A stretch of DNA of 41,128 nt. Origin: CAYPHJ01 sp964410485 (GTDB lineage: Bacteria > Desulfobacterota > Binatia > UBA9968). Both the position numbers and the translations under genes were made by a program. The stretch spans positions 1 through 41,128 of the forward strand of contig CAYPHJ010000035.1 in assembly GCA_964410485.1 (NCBI GenBank), given 5' to 3'. The notes under the pieces were generated by a model. That model was not told the origin of the DNA. It was given only the letters and a program-made list of their open reading frames with translations, and ran no database searches. The first letter of the stretch is position 1. Every line of letters begins with the position of its first letter. Below, in pieces: positions 24,836 through 33,554 of the stretch.

Positions 24836-25441
24836 TCACTTCTTGCGCGGCTTTTGTGCCAATCCCCTCTGCCAGAGATATTCCTCTTCACCGGAGTGCT
24901 TACTGATCCAACGGGCCAAAACAAAGAACAAGTCGCTCAGACGATTGACGTACTTTAGCGGCCACTCGCTCAACTCCTCGGCGCGCCCAAGCCTGAGGAT
25001 CTCCCGCTCCGCTCGCCGGCACACAGTACGGCATTGATGCAGGTAAGCGGCGATTCTTCCTCCTCCCGGAAGAACGAAGGATCTTAACGGCTCCAGATCC
25101 TTCTGGCAGTCATCCATCAGCTGCTCCAGATTCTTAACCTCGCGCTCGCCCACCTGGTACATGCCCTCCCTGAAGAATTCCGGCGGTGTCGCCAACTCGC
25201 TGCCGAGATCGAACAGCTCGTCTTGAATACGCCGCAGGACAATATCCACATATTGGTGGGCTTTACTCTCGTTGAGCTTTTCTTGATTAAACGCGCGCGC
25301 AATGCCCACGACGGAGTTGAGCTCATCAATTGTCCCGTACGCCTCGATCCGGGGCGTATCTTTGGGAACTCGTTTGCCACCGACCAGACCGGTCTCGCCC
25401 TTGTCGCCGGTGCGCGTGTAAACTTTCGTGATCCTTACCAT
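24836..25441 (-). CDS. Cob(I)alamin adenosyltransferase, PduO type
   Basis: 201 residues. PduO signatures: YTRTGDKGETGLVGGKRVPKD (ATP-binding N-terminus), RIEAYGTIDELNSVVG, FVLPGGGRIAAYLHQCRTVCRRAERE and YVNRLSDLFFVLARW. The trimer transfers the adenosyl group of ATP to cob(I)alamin to make coenzyme B12, needed for example by methylmalonyl-CoA mutase. No B12-dependent enzyme is in the window. Its distance to fabI (about 100 bases) would allow co-transcription but shows no functional link. Confidence 0.94.
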   Translation of the reverse strand: MVRITKVYTRTGDKGETGLVGGKRVPKDTPRIEAYGTIDELNSVVGIARAFNQEKLNESKAHQYVDIVLRRIQDELFDLGSELATPPEFFREGMYQVGEREVKNLEQLMDDCQKDLEPLRSFVLPGGGRIAAYLHQCRTVCRRAEREILRLGRAEELSEWPLKYVNRLSDLFFVLARWISKHSGEEEYLWQRGLAQKPRKK

Positions 25442-25601
25442 CTAAGTTCTCATCCCTGACATTGCAGCCGACGTAAATTTTTTCGAACCACCGCTTCTAA
25501 GTTGAAGATAGCACCTCACCACGAAGCGATTCATGATCTTACGCTCGCCCACATACAATGAAAGTAGCCCCACGACTGTCATCTCTCCCACCACCGCAGG
25601 A

Positions 25602-25733
25602 CTGTCATCCTGAATCCTTCGGCAAAGCTCAGGATAAACTCCGTGAAGGATCTGCTTTTGAATGACCGACGACCGAGGACCGCTGACCGACGAACAAGCA
25701 GATTCTTCGTCGCAGCGCTCCTCAGAATGACAG
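25602..25733. repeat. MITE-like cassette with CTGTCAT(C/T)CTGA termini
   Basis: CTGTCATCCTGA at the left and CTCAGAATGACAG at the right are terminal inverted repeats. Inside, GGATCTGCTT and AAGCAGATTC form a nested second pair around an iterated core (GACCGACGACCGAGG). Size 132 bases, no ORF of its own. It is part of a 558-base gene-free stretch (25442-25999) filled by this element and the next. Confidence 0.8.
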
Positions 25734-25791
25734 CCGGTGTCCAGGGGACGGCAATTATATGGCCCCACCTCAAATCCCATTTCTAAGGAGG

Positions 25792-25955
25792 ACACGAAGT
25801 TCGGATAAAGAGTTTCGAAAAATGCTTTCTTCCTTCGCGCTCTTCGGGCCTTCGTGGTGAAACAATCTGCTTCTCCCTTGGTTGCGGTTCTGCCACGCTG
25901 GGCTCTTCGGGACCTTCGGTGAGCTATCCGTTTCTGTTTGGTTGTGGCGTAGCCG
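25792..25955. repeat. Second copy of the CACGAAGTTCGG cassette plus a degenerate third
   Basis: 25792-25905 matches 16441-16530 closely (ACACGAAGTTCGGATAAAG, then TTTCGAAAA, CTTCGTGGTGA, TTGGTTGCGG). It is followed at about 25907-25951 by a degenerate tandem piece (CTCTTCGGGACCTTCGG...TTTGGTTGTGGCG). No coding content. Confidence 0.75.
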
Positions 25956-25999
25956 CGCTGCTTGGGCGAAATTAAATGCCCTTCTCTGTCCCTCTGGTT

Positions 26000-27352
26000 T
26001 CATCGGTCATTCTTGGCCGTTGCTTCCATGGATCTCCGGCGTCGCGCCACCACCAACACCGGCACCCCTACCAACAAGACCGCAACACCGACAAAAGCTC
26101 CGGTTCCCGTATAGGCCAGACTCGAATGCAACATGAACACGCAAAATGCGCAAAAAAGCAACGGCGTCAACGGATAAAGCGGCACCCGAAAGGGCCGCGA
26201 AACCTCTGGCGCGCGCCAGCGCAACACAAATAACGAGATGCCGGAAAGCAGGAAAAAAAACCAAAACACGGGCGCCGTATACTCGACCATGGTCGCGACT
26301 CCACCGCGTGCGAGCGCGGTCCCCAGCAGCACCAGTACAAGCGCGATCGCCGCCTGCACCAAGAGCGCGTTGGCGGGCGTCTCGCCACGGGCTTTCCAGC
26401 GGCCGAGAAAACCGAGGAGAGAAAAGTCGCGCCCGAGCGCGTAATTTGTCCTGGCGCCGGTGAAGATCGTGGCATTGATGGTACTGAGCGCGGCGACGAC
26501 AATGATGGCGCTAAGAAGAACCGCGCCGGCCTCTCCTACCGTCACGCGCAGCAAATCGGCACCGATCGCCTGGCTGGCTCGCATGCCCTCGAGCCCGAGT
26601 ACCCGCAGATAAGTGTAGTTCACGAGCAGGTAAAGTCCGGTCACGATGCTAATGCCGATCAGCAGCACACGCACCATGTTGCGGCTCACATCCCGGATTT
26701 CACCGGACAGATAGGCTGCCTCGTTCCATCCCCCATAGGTTAGCAGGACGAAGATCATCGCCAGACCAATGGTCGCCGTCCGATCGGTCATAGGCTCAGC
26801 GGGAAGCGGCGGCGCCAAGCTCAGGCTGGCACCGACCGCCGCCAGCAAACTGACGATTATCACCGAGGCCAACAAGTTCTGAGTCCACTTCCCCTGCGAG
26901 GAACCGAAGACGTTGAGCGCGGTCAGCACGATGATGGCCGCCGCCGCGTAGATTGAAGCGCTGTACGGCCCCAGTGACAGTAGCTCGCTCGCATAATCGC
27001 CGAATACGAACCCTACGAGAGCAATGGAGCCTGTCTGCATCACGGTCATGCGCGCCCAGGCGAAAAGGAAGCCAGCGGAGTGCCCGTAGGCGCGCGTCAG
27101 AAAATGATACTCGCCACCGGCGCTGGGAAAGGCGGAAGCAAGCTCCGAGTAAACTAGCGCGCCTACAAGCGAGATCAGGCCCCCTGCCACCCACAGCAGG
27201 AGAAAAAGCGTACCGCTGTCGACGTTTCCGGCGACCAGAGGGGGCAGGCGAAAAATGCCGACGCCAACGACGATGCCGACAATAATTGCGCAGCCGTCGA
27301 CCACCGACAAACTCGGTCGTGGCGTTGCTGCTGTGTCAGCGCCGCGGTTCAC
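26000..27352 (-). CDS. APC-superfamily amino-acid permease
   Basis: 450 residues, GTG start preceded by CCGGAGGAAATC. About twelve hydrophobic helices. Helix 1 carries the broken-helix substrate motif IIVGIVVGVGIFRLPPLV, and YSELASAFPSAGGEYHFLTRAYG is the helix 2-3 signature. WNEAAYLSGEIRD lies near the middle. This points to a secondary transporter of amino acids or amines, LAT-like. The start codon shares a GTGA with the stop of a 34-codon ORF upstream, so translation is probably coupled. Confidence 0.9.
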   Translation of the reverse strand: MNRGADTAATPRPSLSVVDGCAIIVGIVVGVGIFRLPPLVAGNVDSGTLFLLLWVAGGLISLVGALVYSELASAFPSAGGEYHFLTRAYGHSAGFLFAWARMTVMQTGSIALVGFVFGDYASELLSLGPYSASIYAAAAIIVLTALNVFGSSQGKWTQNLLASVIIVSLLAAVGASLSLAPPLPAEPMTDRTATIGLAMIFVLLTYGGWNEAAYLSGEIRDVSRNMVRVLLIGISIVTGLYLLVNYTYLRVLGLEGMRASQAIGADLLRVTVGEAGAVLLSAIIVVAALSTINATIFTGARTNYALGRDFSLLGFLGRWKARGETPANALLVQAAIALVLVLLGTALARGGVATMVEYTAPVFWFFFLLSGISLFVLRWRAPEVSRPFRVPLYPLTPLLFCAFCVFMLHSSLAYTGTGAFVGVAVLLVGVPVLVVARRRRSMEATAKNDR

Positions 27353-27453
27353 GATTTCCTCCGGCCGTTGAGAAGCCGGGCGCCGGCAAATATACCGATT
27401 GCCGCTGCCGCGCCAAAAAACATCTGAGCCTCGATGCGTATCGGTTGTTTCAT
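27349..27453 (-). CDS. 34-residue single-helix membrane microprotein upstream of the permease
   Basis: ATG at 27453 with AAGGAT seven to eight bases upstream. The sequence begins MKQPIRIEAQ, then one hydrophobic segment (FFGAAAAIGIFAGARLL) and a basic end (NGRRKS). The stop TGA overlaps the permease GTG as GTGA. It lies 43 bases after lnt, giving an lnt - microprotein - permease run. It could be a small regulatory or stabilising partner of the permease, or a leader peptide for coupled translation. I cannot assign a family. Confidence 0.55.
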   Translation of the reverse strand: MKQPIRIEAQMFFGAAAAIGIFAGARLLNGRRKS

Positions 27454-27496
27454 AGGGTGTATCCTTAACAGGGAACTGGCGATAGTGGCAAACCGA

Positions 27497-29020
27497 TTAC
27501 ACCCTCCAATCGCCGCGTCTCCCGTAGAGATAGGTGACCATCACAGCGAGGCCGGCTGTAAGCGTCACGAGCCAGGCAAACCAATCACCGAAACGGACGT
27601 AAAAGGTTTCACCCTCGAGGAGCTCGACGTTCACTTCAAGCACGGCCGGGACAAAAATTGGAACGGACTCCCGGATCTCGCCCTTGGCGTTAATCACCGT
27701 GGTCACTCCCGTGTTGGTAACGCGAAGCAGGGTGCGTCGAGTTTCGATCGAGCGCCATTGGGCAAGCCGTGCATGTTGCCAAGGTGCCACGGTTCGTCCA
27801 TACCAGGCATCGTTGGTCAGATTGACCAGCAAGTTAGCTTGCTTTTCCCTCACGAACGCGCGCCCCACTCCCGGCAGCAGATCCTCGTAGCAGATCAGCG
27901 GGGCAATTCGGACGTTTCCCGGAAGCTCAAAGGAACGCGGCCCGTCGCCGGGGGTAAAACCGTCGGCGAAAGGCACACCGGGCAGCCTTGAGAGAATGGA
28001 AGCAAAGGGCATGTACTCACCGAAGGCGAGCAAAACCTGTTTATGATAGAAGCTCAGCACAGTTCCCTGAGCATCGGTCAAAAAAGCGCTGTTAAATGCC
28101 TTGAAGTCAGGGCCCATGAAGCGGCCGCGAAACCCCCTGGCGCCGAAGATAAAATGGAAATCGGGTGAGTTTAGAGGCGGCATGAATTCCGCCGGAAGGG
28201 CTGCTATGTTTTCCGGTACCCATTCTTCAATTGCGGTTTCGGGCCAAATCACCAGCGGCACTCCATCCGCTTGTCTGCTCAGGTCGCGGTAAGTTTCCAG
28301 GTTCTGCTTTGCTCTTGCCGGATCCCATTTCAGGTCAACGTCGATATTACCTTGAACCGCCGCCACTCGGAGCTGGCGCGACGCCGCGAGATCCGCGTCA
28401 ATCCGACCGAGCTTGACAGCACCGTAGGAGAAAGATGCCGCAGCAACCATAATGACCAGCACTGCCGACCGCCATGGGACCGCCAAGTTGTGTGTCCACG
28501 AGCGAAACGCCTCATGAGCTACAGCGTTAAACCACATGATGATGAAACTGGCGCCATACGGGCCAACCAGATCCGCTGTCTGTATGAAAGGCAAAAACGA
28601 GCTCTGGCTGTTCGCCAGGTACCACGGAAAAAGCAATGGGAACCAGAACTCCAGGGCGACCCAGAACAACGGCGGGAACAAACCGATAGGACCGGGGCCG
28701 CAGGCCTTGACCAGGGCCGCAAAGATAGCGAGCTGCAGCCCGTGGAGCAACGCATAGAGCACAAAAATCACGATACTCAGCGGATATCCGAAACCACCAA
28801 AGACGCTGATCGTATAGACCAGCCAATAAAAGCCGAAGATTTGCGTGATAAAGCCGATGGCCCAGCCGTGGAAAAAAGCGTGACGCCAACCGGGTACTTG
28901 ACCAAGGATAAAAAAAAGTGGAACGAAGGCGATCCAGGCAAAGGGGTACATCGCCGGCGCCAAATAAGGCCCGGCAATCAACAAAGCCGAGAGCAGCGCT
29001 AAACCCAGGTGATTTGACAT
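27497..29020 (-). CDS. lnt: Apolipoprotein N-acyltransferase
   Basis: I chose the ATG at 29020 (MSNHLGLALL); sixteen upstream codons give a Cys-rich non-membrane stretch. About 507 residues: several N-terminal transmembrane helices, then a periplasmic nitrilase domain. The catalytic triad is visible: Glu in VIWPETAIEEW, Lys in YHKQVLLAFGEYMPF, Cys in PLICYEDLLPG. Lnt adds the third acyl chain to the N-terminal Cys of lipoproteins in the inner membrane. This fits a genome rich in lipoproteins; at least six others are in this window. Confidence 0.95.
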   Translation of the reverse strand: MSNHLGLALLSALLIAGPYLAPAMYPFAWIAFVPLFFILGQVPGWRHAFFHGWAIGFITQIFGFYWLVYTISVFGGFGYPLSIVIFVLYALLHGLQLAIFAALVKACGPGPIGLFPPLFWVALEFWFPLLFPWYLANSQSSFLPFIQTADLVGPYGASFIIMWFNAVAHEAFRSWTHNLAVPWRSAVLVIMVAAASFSYGAVKLGRIDADLAASRQLRVAAVQGNIDVDLKWDPARAKQNLETYRDLSRQADGVPLVIWPETAIEEWVPENIAALPAEFMPPLNSPDFHFIFGARGFRGRFMGPDFKAFNSAFLTDAQGTVLSFYHKQVLLAFGEYMPFASILSRLPGVPFADGFTPGDGPRSFELPGNVRIAPLICYEDLLPGVGRAFVREKQANLLVNLTNDAWYGRTVAPWQHARLAQWRSIETRRTLLRVTNTGVTTVINAKGEIRESVPIFVPAVLEVNVELLEGETFYVRFGDWFAWLVTLTAGLAVMVTYLYGRRGDWRV

Positions 29021-29149
29021 TGAATTCGCTGTGCAAGCTTGACGTTCAGGGCAATTATCCGCGCACAATTCTTGATAGATACCACGAAAAAAAAATAAAC
29101 CTAACCACTACCCAAAGTTAAAGCGGCGCAGCACAGGCAGGACGCACGG

Positions 29150-29605
29150 CTACGGCAGCGGGATCGGAATGGTATCTTTGCCGTCAAAAGGCGGAGAGAA
29201 GATGACGAGCGCTACACTGGCACTATCGTGCGTATTGACGAAGTAATGGGGCGCGGCCCGAGGGATAAAAACCGTGTCGCCGGCATGAAATTCAATGCGT
29301 CGTTTCTCCATCATCATATACCCTCTGCCCCTCAACAGTACCACCGTTCCGTCATGACCCTTGTGTATATGAGGAAATTCGCGATCGCGCACCTGGACGA
29401 CATGATGGCTAACGCCTTCGCCTTCGCCCAGGTTCGTCACCTTGATGTTTTCGCCGGGCCCGAGCGGGTGCTGCGCCAGAATCGCTTCCAGATCTGACTG
29501 CCTTAGTTCTTTCCCGTATTGCAAGTAGAAGCGCGGCGAAGAAGCGCATCCGATGAGTAGCAACAACAGGGACAGGACGATTGGTAATGAGCTCTCCACT
29601 CTCAC
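29150..29605 (-). CDS. Cupin-domain lipoprotein
   Basis: No ATG is available. I chose the GTG at 29605, about ten bases after GGAG; TTG at 29614 and GTG at 29599 are alternatives. The signal peptide ends in a lipobox L-I-G-C. The mature part is a single cupin: HHVVQVRDREFPHIHKGHDGTVVLLRGRG (motif 1, with H-x-H) and GDTVFIPRAAPHYFVN (motif 2). His residues suggest a bound metal, and the exported cupin may be a sensor or a dioxygenase-like enzyme. The role is unknown. It lies 130 bases upstream of lnt on the same strand. Confidence 0.75.
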   Translation of the reverse strand: MRVESSLPIVLSLLLLLIGCASSPRFYLQYGKELRQSDLEAILAQHPLGPGENIKVTNLGEGEGVSHHVVQVRDREFPHIHKGHDGTVVLLRGRGYMMMEKRRIEFHAGDTVFIPRAAPHYFVNTHDSASVALVIFSPPFDGKDTIPIPLP

Positions 29606-29682
29606 TCTGTACAATCTCCACGTTCCAACGTAACCCTCTCCCTAACAACGATAGGAGCTATGCTGCCACGCAACATTTCATG

Positions 29683-30261
29683 TCAGACGACCTTCGCGCC
29701 GATTCTATAATCATAAACGAGATCCAAAAACTGGACGATGATGCGCGCTGTCGCTCCCCAAATATCCCAGTCGTCATAATAAAAGTGATAGACAGGTTCA
29801 CCATGCGACGACAAATGAGCGGCGACGTTGACGCGCATAGGATCCAACAGAGATCGTATGGGTACGGCAAAAACAGCTGCAGTCTCCGCTTCATTCAAAC
29901 GAAACTCGTACTGAGATGGAATGACACCAACGAATGGAGTCACTACAAAGTTGTAAGCGGCCGTAACCTGGTCCAGCCGACCGAGCACACGCACGTGGGC
30001 TGGATGAATGCCGATTTCTTCCTGTGCTTCGCGCAACGCCGCTTCCAACTCGCTGGCATCACCGGCATCTACTCTACCGCCCGGGAATGCGACCTGTCCG
30101 CGGTGATGATTGAGTCCTTCGGCGCGTTTGGTCAGCACAAGATAATCACCGTCATCGCGCTCCTGGATAGGCATCAACACCGCGGCGGGCTTGTAGGTAA
30201 AGCCCGTGAGGTTTTTCGGGGAACGACCTTGCAGCACGTTGGCGATTTTGGCGGCAACCAT
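29683..30261 (-). CDS. Nudix hydrolase, CoA pyrophosphatase-like
   Basis: 192 residues. The Nudix box is GGRVDAGDASELEAALREAQ followed by EEIGI (G-x5-E-x7-R-E-x-x-E-E-x-G). Directly before it is LTKRAEGLNHHRGQVAFPGG, the extra motif that marks the CoA-pyrophosphatase (NudL/PCD1) branch. It would split CoA or its derivatives into 3',5'-ADP and phosphopantetheine in the cytoplasm. An in-frame stop just upstream fixes the ATG at 30261. It is divergent from nth, sharing a 156-base spacer. Confidence 0.9.
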   Translation of the reverse strand: MVAAKIANVLQGRSPKNLTGFTYKPAAVLMPIQERDDGDYLVLTKRAEGLNHHRGQVAFPGGRVDAGDASELEAALREAQEEIGIHPAHVRVLGRLDQVTAAYNFVVTPFVGVIPSQYEFRLNEAETAAVFAVPIRSLLDPMRVNVAAHLSSHGEPVYHFYYDDWDIWGATARIIVQFLDLVYDYRIGAKVV

Positions 30262-30347
30262 TTGGAGGTTTCATTGAACGCCAGCCCATGACACCATCTT
30301 CGCTTACCTTTTGTTTCTCTATGGGCCCAGGCAATCCGTTGCGGAAA

Positions 30348-30376
30348 TTTAACTCCCATCCGTACTATGCTATAAA
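30348..30376 (+). promoter_or_regulatory. Candidate promoter of nth
   Basis: TTTAAC (30348-30353), 17-base spacer, TATAAA (30371-30376), about 41 bases before the nth ATG. The -10 is good, the -35 weak. Confidence 0.4.
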
Positions 30377-30417
30377 CGGCTTTAATCTAGCCAAACGAGC
30401 GCCAAAACACCAGAACC

Positions 30418-31074
30418 ATGACAGACCGAAACATTCATGCCGCTATTCGCATTCTGCGCCGGGAAGTTCCTAAATGGCAAACTCCGATCGTCACTTTGAT
30501 GGCCGAGACCTACAAGAGTCCATTCCGCGTGCTGATCTCGTGCATCTTGAGCCTCCGCACACAAGATTCGACCACGGCGCGGGCCTCACACCGTCTATTC
30601 GGCCTGGCTGACTCGCCGCAAGCAATGCTGCGCTTGTCGGCCAAGAAAATCGAAAAAGCTATCTTTCCGGTGGGCTTCTATCGAACAAAGGCCAAGATCA
30701 TCCGCGACATCTGCAAGATCTTAGTACAACACTACGGCGGCAAAATTCCAGATGAGATCGACGAGCTACTAAAGCTCAAAGGGGTCGGGCGGAAAACCGC
30801 CAACCTCGTCGTTACCTTAGGGTATGGAAAACCTGGAATCTGCGTAGACACGCACGTACATCGTATCTCCAATCGCTGGGGCTATATCAAAACCACAACG
30901 CCTGAGAAGACCGAGACCGCGCTGCGGGCCAAGCTACCAAAACAATACTGGATCGAATACAACGACCTCCTCGTAAGCTTCGGGCAGCATCTCTGCCGTC
31001 CCATATCGCCCCTCTGTAGCCAGTGCCTGATATCGCCTTACTGCGATAGAAAAGGTGTAGCCGTCAGCCGGTAA
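30418..31074 (+). CDS. nth: Endonuclease III (DNA glycosylase/AP lyase)
   Basis: 218 residues. Helix-hairpin-helix LKGVGRKTANLV with the catalytic Lys at 121, and the catalytic Asp at 144 in CVDTHVHRI. The C-terminal 4Fe-4S loop is C-x6-C-x2-C-x5-C (CRPISPLCSQCLISPYC). It removes oxidised pyrimidines and nicks abasic sites in base excision repair. Length, motif order and cluster spacing are standard. Confidence 0.96.
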   Translation: MTDRNIHAAIRILRREVPKWQTPIVTLMAETYKSPFRVLISCILSLRTQDSTTARASHRLFGLADSPQAMLRLSAKKIEKAIFPVGFYRTKAKIIRDICKILVQHYGGKIPDEIDELLKLKGVGRKTANLVVTLGYGKPGICVDTHVHRISNRWGYIKTTTPEKTETALRAKLPKQYWIEYNDLLVSFGQHLCRPISPLCSQCLISPYCDRKGVAVSR

Positions 31075-31203
31075 TAGCGCAAAGGAGGCGAAGGGGCTGG
31101 GTTTCGATTCAAAAAGGTGGGCGGGGCCTTTGCGAGCTTGGCGAGCTTGGCGCGATAATCAAAGGTTTTGTCAAAAACAGTTTCCCGGGTTAGCATTTGA
31201 CCG

Positions 31204-31890
31204 ATGGAAGTTCCTCAAGGCTATTTCGCCCGCAATATAGAGCCGGTAGGCTACCATGACCTCGATAGCAAGCCGGCTTTCAAGCTCGCAATGCAGGAAG
31301 TTAATGGCCGATGGTATCTATATTTAATTTAGCCCACCTGTGGCATCGTGGCTGGAGCATTCTGGATGTGACGGATCCGAGTTCGCCAGAGCTTGTCAAA
31401 TTCATCCCCGGACCACAAAACACATGGACAATCCAGATTCAGGTCGCGGAAGGCAAGATGATCACGGCCCTGGAACGCATCGCGCCGGGTTGGGGAGGCG
31501 ATGACAACCGGGGGTATTCCGAAGGGTTTCTCATCTGGGATGTTTCCAACCCGATCGATCCTCGACTTCTGGGCCATTTTCACACCGGGAGCACCGGAAC
31601 GCATCGTAACTTCTATGACGGGGGACAATTTGTCCATGCCGCGGCGGCGGCGCCGGTCTTAGCGGAAAAATTTATCGCGTCGTCGATATTGTCGATCCTG
31701 GGAAGCCGAAGGAGGCGGGCCGATTTTCACTGCCGGAACAGGCCGACAACGCAGCAGTTGCCGGGATGAAGTTCTCGTGCCATGGCCCGGCCAATATCGA
31801 AGGCAGTCGCGCCTATGTCTCGTACGGCGATGGCGGCGGCATCATTTTGGACATGAGCGATCTGTCTCGACCACAGATTAACCGGAATTC
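31204..31890 (+). pseudogene. LVIVD-repeat beta-propeller protein, frameshifted and truncated
   Basis: Reading from ATG 31204 gives EVPQGYFARNIEPVGYHDLD to NGRWYLYL and then a stop. The frame is restored if one copy of a tandem ATTTA (31322-31326 and 31327-31331) is removed, giving LAHLWHRGWSILDVTDPSSPELVKFIPG and on to GTHRNFYDGG. A second shift, consistent with one lost G near 31650-31656, moves to KIYRVVDIVDPGKPKEAGRF and FSCHGPANIEGSRAYVSYGDGGGIILDMSDLSRPQ. The sequence then leaves the family near 31885. LVIVD proteins are usually considerably longer, so the C-terminal blades are missing. Sequencing error could explain single shifts, but the missing end argues for a true pseudogene or a misassembly. 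Confidence 0.75.
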
Positions 31891-32091
31891 ATGGAAAGAA
31901 CCTATAAAATCAAGGAGAACGTCAATCACATCGTCCNNNNNNNNNNNNNNNNNNNNNNNNNNNNNNNNNNNNNNNNNNNNNNNNNNNNNNNNNNNNNNNN
32001 NNNNNNNNNNNNNNNNNNNNNNNNNNNNNNNNNNNNCCGGAATTCATGGAAAGAACCTATAAAATCAAGGAGAACGTCAATCACATCGTCC
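31882..32091. other. 100-N scaffold gap flanked by identical 55-base ends
   Basis: N runs from 31937 to 32036, exactly 100, a conventional gap filler. The 55 bases before it (31882-31936) are identical to the 55 after it (32037-32091). This is what happens when two contigs overlapping by one assembler k-mer are scaffolded without merging. Collapsing the duplicate gives a continuous sequence with an open frame of 45 codons (ATG 32046 to TAG 32183 in the right copy, MERTYKIKEN...), for which I recognise no family. 32092-32269 otherwise holds nothing I can identify. Confidence 0.85.
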
Positions 32092-32269
32092 ATCCAACCA
32101 GCGCAAAAAAGCCGCTCACGCCCATGTCAAGCATGGAAATAATAGAAGATAGTTTCTACATTCTGGAAATGCTGTTCCGTTAGTGGCGACACAACAGTTT
32201 AACGGCAGCAGGACGCCCTTTTGAAGAAATCCCGGTGCACGTAAACGCCCGCGCGGTGCCGTCAACAGG

Positions 32270-32602
32270 TCAGGACTTGTCTGGTTTTAGCATCTCGGGA
32301 AAATACCTCGAAGGCGCCCAGACATTGGCGGTGAAATTACGACACCCCAGGATGCGCAGCTCGCGCATGATTCGGATGTAATCCTGAGAATCGATGAAAT
32401 CCCGCCAGTTGTCCATGTCTTCAAAATCGATGGTGATCGCAACCTGCGGCGTAATTTCGAGCGGGTTGCGATAGTTTCGAATCTCTAACACGCCTTTGTG
32501 CGAAAGCGTGGTCGGTAACCAGTCGTTTCTAGCCTTGTTGGCGTATATCGTTAAATTCGCCTTCTGATCGGGCAGATCCCACTGAATAACGAAATGCACC
32601 AT
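32270..32602 (-). CDS. Small uncharacterised protein coupled to an SDR
   Basis: 110 residues, rich in aromatics, no signal or membrane segment. It begins MVHFVIQWDLPDQ; VLEIRNYRNPLEITPQVAITIDFEDMDNWRDFIDS resembles the strand-helix pattern of dimeric alpha-beta barrel proteins (EthD or antibiotic-monooxygenase type), but no motif proves this. Its ATG overlaps the stop of the SDR gene by one base (TAATG), so the two are one translational unit and probably act on the same compound. Confidence 0.7.
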   Translation of the reverse strand: MVHFVIQWDLPDQKANLTIYANKARNDWLPTTLSHKGVLEIRNYRNPLEITPQVAITIDFEDMDNWRDFIDSQDYIRIMRELRILGCRNFTANVWAPSRYFPEMLKPDKS

Positions 32603-33393
32603 TATTGTATCCCTCTCACGAGTCCGCCATCGATTTGAATAGTCGTTCCGGTAATGTAGCTCGCGCGATCCGAGCCAAGAAAGACGATCAAATCTGCCGT
32701 CTCCTCTGCGGTGCCGTAACGTCCGAGCGGCACTTCCGCAGCCATTTCCTTGTTGATTTCTTCCACCGGCCTTCCGAGGCGCTCAGCTCGGGCTTTATTG
32801 AGCTTTTGCGCTCGTTCGGTATCGATGCGGCCGGGGCAAACGTTATTGATGAGAATATTGTCCCGGCCCAGCTCCCGCGACAGAGTCTTGGCCAGGCCAA
32901 TAACTGCGCTACGCACCGCGTTCGATAGCACCAAACCAGCGATAGGCTCCTTGACAGCGTAGGAGGTGATATTGATGACGCGGCCGCCACCAACCTTGCG
33001 CATGTGCGGCACTGCCTCGCGCGTCATGCGCATCGTGCTCATGAAGCTCAAGTTGTACGCTTTGTTCCAGTCTTCGTCGCTGAATTTCATGAACTCACCG
33101 GGCGGAGGACCGCCCGCGTTGTTGACGATGATATCGATACGCCCGTAATGTTCTGCGCTTTTAGAGACAAAACGCTCGATGTCTTCGCCTTTGGCCATAT
33201 CGGCCACCATGGCCAAGACGTCACCTTTGGTTTCCCTTCGAATCATGTCAGCGGCCTCGTTCAGTGCCGCTCCACCGCGCGCACAGATGGCGACCTTTGC
33301 GCCCTCGCGCGCGAAACCTAAAGCAGCGGCCCGCCCCATTCCCTGGCTTGCGCCCGCTACCAGCGCGACCTTCCCTTTTAGTCCGAGATCCAT
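32602..33393 (-). CDS. SDR-family oxidoreductase lacking the canonical Tyr-x3-Lys
   Basis: 263 residues with a Rossmann core: VAGASQGMGRAAALGFAREGA for cofactor binding, IVNNAGGPPPGEF, and the C-terminal GTAEETADLIVFLGSDRASYITGTTIQIDGG. At the catalytic helix, where SDRs have Y-x3-K, it reads GLVLSNAVRSAV, with Leu and Asn in those places. This matches a known atypical BKR-like SDR subgroup that lacks the standard tetrad. The reaction is therefore uncertain although the database name would be 3-oxoacyl-ACP reductase. It is followed by the coupled small protein. Confidence 0.85.
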   Translation of the reverse strand: MDLGLKGKVALVAGASQGMGRAAALGFAREGAKVAICARGGAALNEAADMIRRETKGDVLAMVADMAKGEDIERFVSKSAEHYGRIDIIVNNAGGPPPGEFMKFSDEDWNKAYNLSFMSTMRMTREAVPHMRKVGGGRVINITSYAVKEPIAGLVLSNAVRSAVIGLAKTLSRELGRDNILINNVCPGRIDTERAQKLNKARAERLGRPVEEINKEMAAEVPLGRYGTAEETADLIVFLGSDRASYITGTTIQIDGGLVRGIQ

Positions 33394-33554
33394 GATCCCC
33401 CCTACTCTTTCGAAGTGAGCGGATAGTACCAGAGCGCCTTGAATGGGTCAAAAGTTTAGCTGGGAGACAAGACTGTTGGAGAGCACGGCGGCAGGGTTCG
33501 TTATTCACGCGAATACGCCGGAGCAGCGCATCGGTCTCGGCTAAAGCGAGAAAT

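Noticed and set aside
25442..25795. 117-codon minus-strand frame in the repeat-rich gap
   Set aside because: It translates the MITE-like cassette and has no RBS, domain or plausible composition.
29581..30291. 236-codon plus-strand open frame
   Set aside because: Antisense to the Nudix gene, which has a complete Nudix box on the minus strand.
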